A DNA stretch of 64,000 bases, from assembly GCA_023665605.1 (NCBI GenBank), contig JAMPDP010000004.1, positions 36,347 through 100,346 on the forward strand. Direction: 5' to 3'. This stretch comes from Candidatus Amulumruptor caecigallinarius. GTDB lineage: Bacteria; Bacteroidota; Bacteroidia; Bacteroidales; Muribaculaceae. Made by a program: the position numbers and the translations under genes. The notes below the pieces were generated by a model. It saw only the letters and a list, made by a program, of their open reading frames with translations, was not told the DNA's origin and ran no database searches. Numbering within the stretch: the first letter of the stretch is position 1; each line of letters opens with the position of its first letter. Below, piece after piece: positions 59,941-64,000 of this stretch.

Positions 59941-61472
59941 AGCCCCGGCACACTCTTGTCGCCACGCTCCGGCGTTATTCGGTGGCCGTCATAGCAGCCA
60001 CTGCAATGTGCTGCTGTCACCCCACGGCCGGTCTGCGCCAACCGGACACGGCCATTCTCCCCACATCTTTCATCCCCGAAGACACCACACGTGTCGACAC
60101 TGCGGGCATCCTCCCCGGCACCAAAGCCGATTCCCTGCGCCGCGCGTACTCTGCGCTCCGCATCGACTCGGCCGGCATTGCCTCACTCCGCTGGTGGCAG
60201 ATATTCAATGATCCCACACTCCAGACCCTCCTGGAGCGCGCCGTGGCCCACAACCGTGACCTCAAGGCGGCGGCGGCAAGGGTAGAGGAGGTGCGCGAAC
60301 TCTTCGGCATCGCCAAGGCTGACTATTACCCCCACGTGTCATTCACCGCCGAGGGTCAGCGCGAGACCAAGTGGGAGCACCCCTCGAAGTCCAAGTCGGG
60401 CGGGGCTCCTGTGGCCGAGCGGCAGGCGGGAAATTACTCGCCGGACCCTCAGATAACTCTGAAACTCAACGTGGGATGGGAGATAAACCTCTGGGGCAAG
60501 CTCACATGGGCACGCCGTCAGGTGGCGGAGAACTATACAGCCACCATCGACGATGAACGGGCCATGCGCATGGATGTCATCTCGCGGGTGGCCTCCACCT
60601 ATTTCCGCCTGGTGGCCCTCGAAAATGAATACTCCATAGTGCGTTACGCCCTTGACAACCGCCGGGAGTCTATGGAGAAGGCGCGCCTTCGTTTTGAGGG
60701 GGGCCTCACCTCGGAAACGGTCTATCAGCAGGCACGCACTGACTATCTGAGTGCAGCCACCCTCATTCCGGGCATTGAGCGCCAGCGCAAGATGCTCCGC
60801 AATGCCCTGGCACTGCTGACCGGCTCATTTTCCGGAATAGACACCATCGCACCCACGCTCAACCTCGCCGACGTGCTCCCTCCCACGCTACCCACGGGAG
60901 TACCCTCCCATCTGCTCCGTCAGCGCCCTGACCTGCGTGCCGCGGAGGCCCGCATGCGTGCGGCGGCCGATGGGGTAGGTGTGGCATACACAGACCGCTT
61001 CCCCTCGCTGTACCTCAGCTTCTCGGCCGGCTGGTGGAACTCCTCGTTCTCGCGCTTCTTCAAGTCACCGTACTATTACCCCATCGGCGGCATCACCGGC
61101 AACGTGTTTGACTTCGGGCGCAAGCAGCGTGAGTATCGAGCAGCCATAGCCCGTTATGACCAGGCGTGCCACGCCTATGAGCAGTCGCTCCTCGGGGCGT
61201 TTGCCGAGGTGCGGGACGCGGTGGCCTCCTATGAGAGCTACCACCTCACCGCCGAGACCAACCGCGAGCTCACACGGTCGGCTGCCGAGTATGTGCGCCT
61301 CGCCGAGCTCCAATATCACGGGGGAACCCTCAGCTTCCTTGATGTGCTCGATGCCCGACGCGCTCTGCTCAACTCGTCGCTTGACATGAGCAATGCCCTG
61401 CGCGACGAATACCTCGCTCTGGTCAATCTCTATAAGGCCCTCGGCGGAGGCTGGGAGATGCCCGGAGAGTGA
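59937..61472 (+). CDS. TolC/NodT-family outer-membrane efflux channel
   Basis: A 511-residue outer-membrane factor of the OprM/NodT type. A lipoprotein-like signal (ATAMCCC) is followed by a ~55-residue linker. Two copies of the OEP domain contain SLRWWQIFNDPTLQTLLERA and the long coiled helices RDLKAAAARVEEVRELFGIA and RALLNSSLDMSNALRDEYLA. LLRQRPDLRAAEARMRAAA is the typical central block. It would form the exit duct through the outer membrane. It directly overlaps the adaptor gene and no RND pump lies between or around them. Confidence 0.92.
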   Translation: MKPRHTLVATLRRYSVAVIAATAMCCCHPTAGLRQPDTAILPTSFIPEDTTRVDTAGILPGTKADSLRRAYSALRIDSAGIASLRWWQIFNDPTLQTLLERAVAHNRDLKAAAARVEEVRELFGIAKADYYPHVSFTAEGQRETKWEHPSKSKSGGAPVAERQAGNYSPDPQITLKLNVGWEINLWGKLTWARRQVAENYTATIDDERAMRMDVISRVASTYFRLVALENEYSIVRYALDNRRESMEKARLRFEGGLTSETVYQQARTDYLSAATLIPGIERQRKMLRNALALLTGSFSGIDTIAPTLNLADVLPPTLPTGVPSHLLRQRPDLRAAEARMRAAADGVGVAYTDRFPSLYLSFSAGWWNSSFSRFFKSPYYYPIGGITGNVFDFGRKQREYRAAIARYDQACHAYEQSLLGAFAEVRDAVASYESYHLTAETNRELTRSAAEYVRLAELQYHGGTLSFLDVLDARRALLNSSLDMSNALRDEYLALVNLYKALGGGWEMPGE

Positions 61473-61584
61473 ACCCCGCGCTGTGCCCGGGTGTTTCTTT
61501 TACAGCACGCGAGTGCTTGTTGACTATCACTTTGACGTTATACCTTATTATATACCATACCAACATATCCAAACATTGACCGAT

Positions 61585-62604
61585 ATGAACTTTCTCACTA
61601 ATGACAAGCTCGTCATCGTCGGCGCAGCCGGCATGATTGGCAGCAACATGGCTCAGACAGCCATTATGATGGGTCTCACCCCGAACCTCTGTCTCTATGA
61701 CCCCTACGCTCCCGCTCTTGAAGGGGTAGCTGAGGAGCTCCGCCACTGCGGTTTCGAGGGGGTGAACATCACCTTTACCTCAGACATCAAGGAGGCTCTG
61801 ACCGATGCCAAGTACATCGTCAACTCCGGCGGCGCCGCCCGTAAGGCCGGGATGACGCGCGAAGACCTCCTCAAGGGTAACGCCGCCATCGCTGAGCAGT
61901 TTGGCAAGGATGTGAAGGCCTATTGCCCCGACGTGAAGCATATTGTAGTGATTTTCAACCCCGCCGACATCACAGGCCTCATCATCCTGCTCTACTCCGG
62001 CCTGAAGCCCTCACAGGTCACCACTCTGGCCGCTCTTGACTCTACGCGCCTGCGCTCGGAGCTCGCCAAGCAGTTTGGCGTGTCCATGGATGAGGTGAAG
62101 GGTGCACGCACCTATGGCGGCCACGGCGAGCAGATGGCAGTCTACGCCTCCACGGCTACCGTTGCCGGCGAAAACCTTACTGGCCTCATCGGCACACCCC
62201 GCTTCCCCAACGAGGCTTGGGATGAGATGCGCCAGCGCGTGATCCAGGGTGGCAAGCATATCATTGACCTCCGAGGCCGCTCATCATTCCAGAGCCCGGC
62301 CTACGTCTCCATCGAGATGATAGCCGCCGCCATGGGTGGCAAGCCTTTCACATGGCCCGCCGGCACCTATGTCAACAATGCCCGCTTCTCACACATCATG
62401 ATGGCCATGGAGACCACCATCACCGCCGACGGCGTAAGCTGCAAGACCCCCAAGGGCCTTCCCGCCGAAGATGCTGAGTTGGAGCAGAGCTACAAGCACC
62501 TCTGCGCACTCCGCGACGAGGTGATTGGCCTCGGCATCATGCCTCCCATCGACAAGTGGGCCTCCATCAACCCCAACCTCGACACCGAGACCTGTCCCGC
62601 ATAA
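61585..62604 (+). CDS. mdh: Malate dehydrogenase (lactate/malate dehydrogenase family)
   Basis: About 339 residues. The NAD-binding start KLVIVGAAGMIGSNMAQTAI is clear, followed by IVNSGGAARKAGMTREDLLK and HIVVIFNPADITGLIILLY. The catalytic region TYGGHGEQMAVYAS includes the His of the Asp-His pair. The fit to Bacteroidales malate dehydrogenase is good; lactate dehydrogenase is less likely. It would oxidise or form malate in the branched fermentative TCA route. The ATG at 61585 (MNFLTNDKLV) is chosen because the dinucleotide fold starts there; the frame is open upstream into the efflux gene. Confidence 0.9.
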   Translation: MNFLTNDKLVIVGAAGMIGSNMAQTAIMMGLTPNLCLYDPYAPALEGVAEELRHCGFEGVNITFTSDIKEALTDAKYIVNSGGAARKAGMTREDLLKGNAAIAEQFGKDVKAYCPDVKHIVVIFNPADITGLIILLYSGLKPSQVTTLAALDSTRLRSELAKQFGVSMDEVKGARTYGGHGEQMAVYASTATVAGENLTGLIGTPRFPNEAWDEMRQRVIQGGKHIIDLRGRSSFQSPAYVSIEMIAAAMGGKPFTWPAGTYVNNARFSHIMMAMETTITADGVSCKTPKGLPAEDAELEQSYKHLCALRDEVIGLGIMPPIDKWASINPNLDTETCPA

Positions 62605-62627
62605 TCCACTCAGCTGGACCTCATAAA

Positions 62628-62670
62628 ACCGGCCCCCTGCCGCGCAAATCGCGCCGCAGGGGGCTGTCTA
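62628..62670. terminator. GC-rich stem-loop after mdh
   Basis: GCCCCCTGC (62632-62640) and GCAGGGGGC (62656-62664) form a 9-bp stem with a GC-rich inner part, then TGTCTATAT. It separates mdh from the convergent OmpA-like gene; the T-run is weak. Confidence 0.6.
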
Positions 62671-62687
62671 TATCATTCATCGCGCCC

Positions 62688-63344
62688 TCACCGGATCTTC
62701 CCCTCATGGGCCAGCGTGATCAGCCGCGGCCCGGGCACGAGAAATATCTCCAGCCTGCGGTTGGCGGCGCGCCGCGCGCGGGTGTCGTTGGGGGCAAGCG
62801 GACGGCTGTCCCCCATCTCGTAGTTGATGATGAATATATCCTGATTCACATGGCCATCCTCCATCAGCCATGCATATATGCTCTGGCTGCGGGCCGATGA
62901 CAGGTCGTCGTTGTAGCTCTCAGAGCCGGTGTCATCGGTGTGCACGGCATACACCAGCTTAAACATATCCGCCGTGTGAAACAGCGGCAGCAGCGGCCTC
63001 AGTTGCGCCGCCGCGTCGGGAGAGAGCAGCGTGTCGTTGGGCAGAAACAGCGCGTCAGTCGGGATGGTCACCACCACCACTTCGCCGCCGCGCATCAGCT
63101 CTACTTTGTACTTCTGGCCCAGTTTCTGCGCCAAGGCCCGCATATAGCGCTTAACAGCCTCCTTCTCAGCCGGTTGCACCGGTGGGGTGGCAAGGTTCTC
63201 CTCAAGCTCCATATCGAGGGCCGCGCTCTCGTCATAGTTGGCGTATGGGTCCACGAAGTTGTCGCCCCGTGCCGTCACGGGGAGCACCGCTGCCATCAAG
63301 GCCACTGTAAGCAGGGTGATTGCCTTAGAGAATGGAATTCTCAT
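62688..63344 (-). CDS. Exported OmpA-like C-terminal domain protein
   Basis: About 218 residues. A signal peptide (FSKAITLLTVALMAAVLPVT) is followed by a spacer and an OmpA-like domain. That domain opens PTDALFLPNDTLLSPDAAAQ, has the peptidoglycan-binding motif SYNDDLSSARSQSIYAWLME, and ends ARRAANRRLEIFLVPGP. It lacks a beta-barrel, so it is a soluble periplasmic or peripherally attached wall-binding protein. The ATG at 63344 (MRIPFSKAIT) fits the signal peptide. It overlaps the end of the small acidic gene by 20 bp. Confidence 0.85.
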   Translation of the reverse strand: MRIPFSKAITLLTVALMAAVLPVTARGDNFVDPYANYDESAALDMELEENLATPPVQPAEKEAVKRYMRALAQKLGQKYKVELMRGGEVVVVTIPTDALFLPNDTLLSPDAAAQLRPLLPLFHTADMFKLVYAVHTDDTGSESYNDDLSSARSQSIYAWLMEDGHVNQDIFIINYEMGDSRPLAPNDTRARRAANRRLEIFLVPGPRLITLAHEGKIR

Positions 63345-63633
63345 AGTCAATCTCGGCGGTGATGATCGGCTCGATATCCTCGGGTGCGATGGTCGAACCC
63401 TTGTCCTTGGAGAGCATCTTCCGCACATGTGCCTTCAGCAGCTCCAGCTCGGCGGCCTCGTCATCGTCGTCCTCCTCAAGGGCGGTGGCAGGGTCAAGCA
63501 GGCCGCTCTCCTCATAATAGTCCCAGATTATGTCAATCACATTGAGGATTTCGTCGTCGCTGTAACGCTCGGCACGCTCCGCGGGCAGCTGCGACAATAT
63601 ATATTCTATTGCTTTCTTCTCGTTATACTCCAT
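63325..63633 (-). CDS. Small acidic hypothetical protein
   Basis: A 102-residue cytoplasmic protein. It opens MEYNEKKAIEYILSQLPAER, has a helical YSDDEILNVIDIIWDYYEES segment, then an Asp/Glu run (EEDDDDEAAELEL) and a C-terminal DIEPIITAEIDYENS. Not recognised, but its overlap with the OmpA-like gene and its clean composition support a real gene. Copy 2 of the MITE-like element sits directly upstream, 3 bp before the ATG, separating the gene from a TAATTTTG box at 63836-63843. Confidence 0.72.
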   Translation of the reverse strand: MEYNEKKAIEYILSQLPAERAERYSDDEILNVIDIIWDYYEESGLLDPATALEEDDDDEAAELELLKAHVRKMLSKDKGSTIAPEDIEPIITAEIDYENSIL

Positions 63634-63636
63634 AAT

Positions 63637-63829
63637 GAAGTGATTTAAACTTTTTGCGAAAACTCAAGAAGTGTTTAAATTGGTTTTCTTCAAAAGCAAT
63701 ATTCATTAATATTTTGGCATCTTCCACCTCTTTCATCAGTCGTGATGCCCGCATCACTCCTTCTTCAAGAGTTGAAATCTGCTCAAAATCTTAATAAATC
63801 TTGCATTTGAAAAAAGTTTAAATCACTTC
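63637..63829. mobile_element. 193-bp MITE-like element, copy 2
   Basis: Same ends as copy 1 (GAAGTGATTTAAACTTTTT and its complement) in the opposite orientation. It is flanked by AAT on both sides (63634-63636 and 63830-63832), a 3-bp target duplication. It lies between the small acidic gene and the only -7 box seen upstream of it. Confidence 0.9.
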
Positions 63830-63835
63830 AATCCA

Positions 63836-63843
63836 CAAAATTA
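63836..63843 (-). promoter_or_regulatory. -7 box separated from its gene by the element
   Basis: TAATTTTG on the minus strand, about 200 bp upstream of the small acidic gene, on the far side of the MITE-like element. Without the insertion it would lie close upstream of the start codon. Confidence 0.4.
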
Positions 63844-63909
63844 CCCACAAACCGCTCAATTTCCGCGTCGGCGCTCCTTAAACTTTCTTAAAATTCAAGC
63901 GGGAATGTG

Positions 63910-63917
63910 TATCTTTG
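63910..63917 (+). promoter_or_regulatory. -7 box for a gene beyond the window
   Basis: TATCTTTG, reading rightwards towards the third MITE-like copy and a gene outside the window. Confidence 0.4.
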
Positions 63918-63945
63918 ACACCGCGAAACTCTCGTCACTCACATT

Positions 63946-64000
63946 GAAGTGATTTAAACTTTTTGCGAAAACTCAAGAAGTGTTTAAATTTGTTTTCTTC
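63946..64000. mobile_element. MITE-like element, copy 3 (cut by window edge)
   Basis: Begins GAAGTGATTTAAACTTTTTG with left flank ATT and matches copy 2 for 55 bp, with about one difference, up to the window end. It lies downstream of a TATCTTTG box. Confidence 0.8.

Noticed and set aside
61393..61584. N-terminal extension of malate dehydrogenase
   Set aside because: The frame is open upstream only because it overlaps the efflux channel gene; the dinucleotide-binding fold begins right after the ATG at 61585.

Overview
The window reads as one chromosomal stretch of a GC-rich Bacteroidales, most likely a Muribaculaceae (S24-7) member. That placement is inference. It rests on a Na+-translocating NADH:quinone reductase operon, a TamL-type Omp85 lipoprotein, DUF3943, DUF4465 and DUF4143 proteins, FKBP lipoproteins, and recurrent TAnnTTTG motifs (the -7 box of the Bacteroidetes housekeeping sigma factor) at gene starts. 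No rRNA genes are present; the one tRNA found is tRNA-Arg(TCT).

Layout. 0-8.9 kb: 3' part of a DPP-IV-like peptidase, a coiled-coil protein coupled to a receiver-PEP/pyruvate-binding fusion, DsbD, DUF3943, a Gly/Pro lipoprotein and an SRPBCC protein. 9.0-10.8 kb: an AT-rich type II restriction-modification cassette with a HindIII-family endonuclease broken by a one-base frameshift. 10.9-15.9 kb: tamL, a HAD phosphatase, menG, purC. 16-16.8 kb: HepT/MntA toxin-antitoxin pair beside tRNA-Arg. 17-29 kb: gpmI, folB, an OmpA porin, tkt, nfo, an SLC45-like transporter with a large soluble insertion, DUF488, LMW-PTP and a nitroreductase. 29-35.1 kb: nqrABCDEF. 35.4-40.4 kb: ruvB followed by a flippase, a glycosyltransferase and a BASS transporter. 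41.6-45.1 kb: lipoproteins and two FKBP isomerases. 45.3-55.9 kb: rel, PgpH, LOG, B3/B4, a DUF4143 ATPase with 23-bp iterons, an EnvC-like factor, a second flippase and a DNA-alkylation-repair-like protein. 56-62.6 kb: a candidate small RNA, a KdsD-like isomerase, a degenerate PfkB, a TPR protein, an efflux adaptor and outer-membrane channel without a pump, and mdh. 62.7-64 kb: an OmpA-like protein and a small acidic protein.

The most distinctive content is non-coding. (i) A 193-bp MITE-like element (terminal inverted repeat GAAGTGATTTAAACTTTTT, 3-bp target duplications) occurs twice in full and once cut by the window edge; its terminal motif also occurs alone just upstream of three genes. 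(ii) Mosaic repeats built from a GCGTCCGCAGGACGC hairpin and a CCCCGGA...TCCGGGG hairpin sit in at least eight intergenic regions, some bounded by GAGGGTGTTGCAAAACC-type inverted ends, one apparently nested in another repeat, and one as an 88-bp tandem array. (iii) Four exact-period 23-bp iterons abut the promoter of the DUF4143 ATPase. (iv) A ~67-nt candidate small RNA has its own promoter and terminator.

Most genes are housekeeping or envelope functions. Every product name is based on motif recognition by eye; no database search was run.
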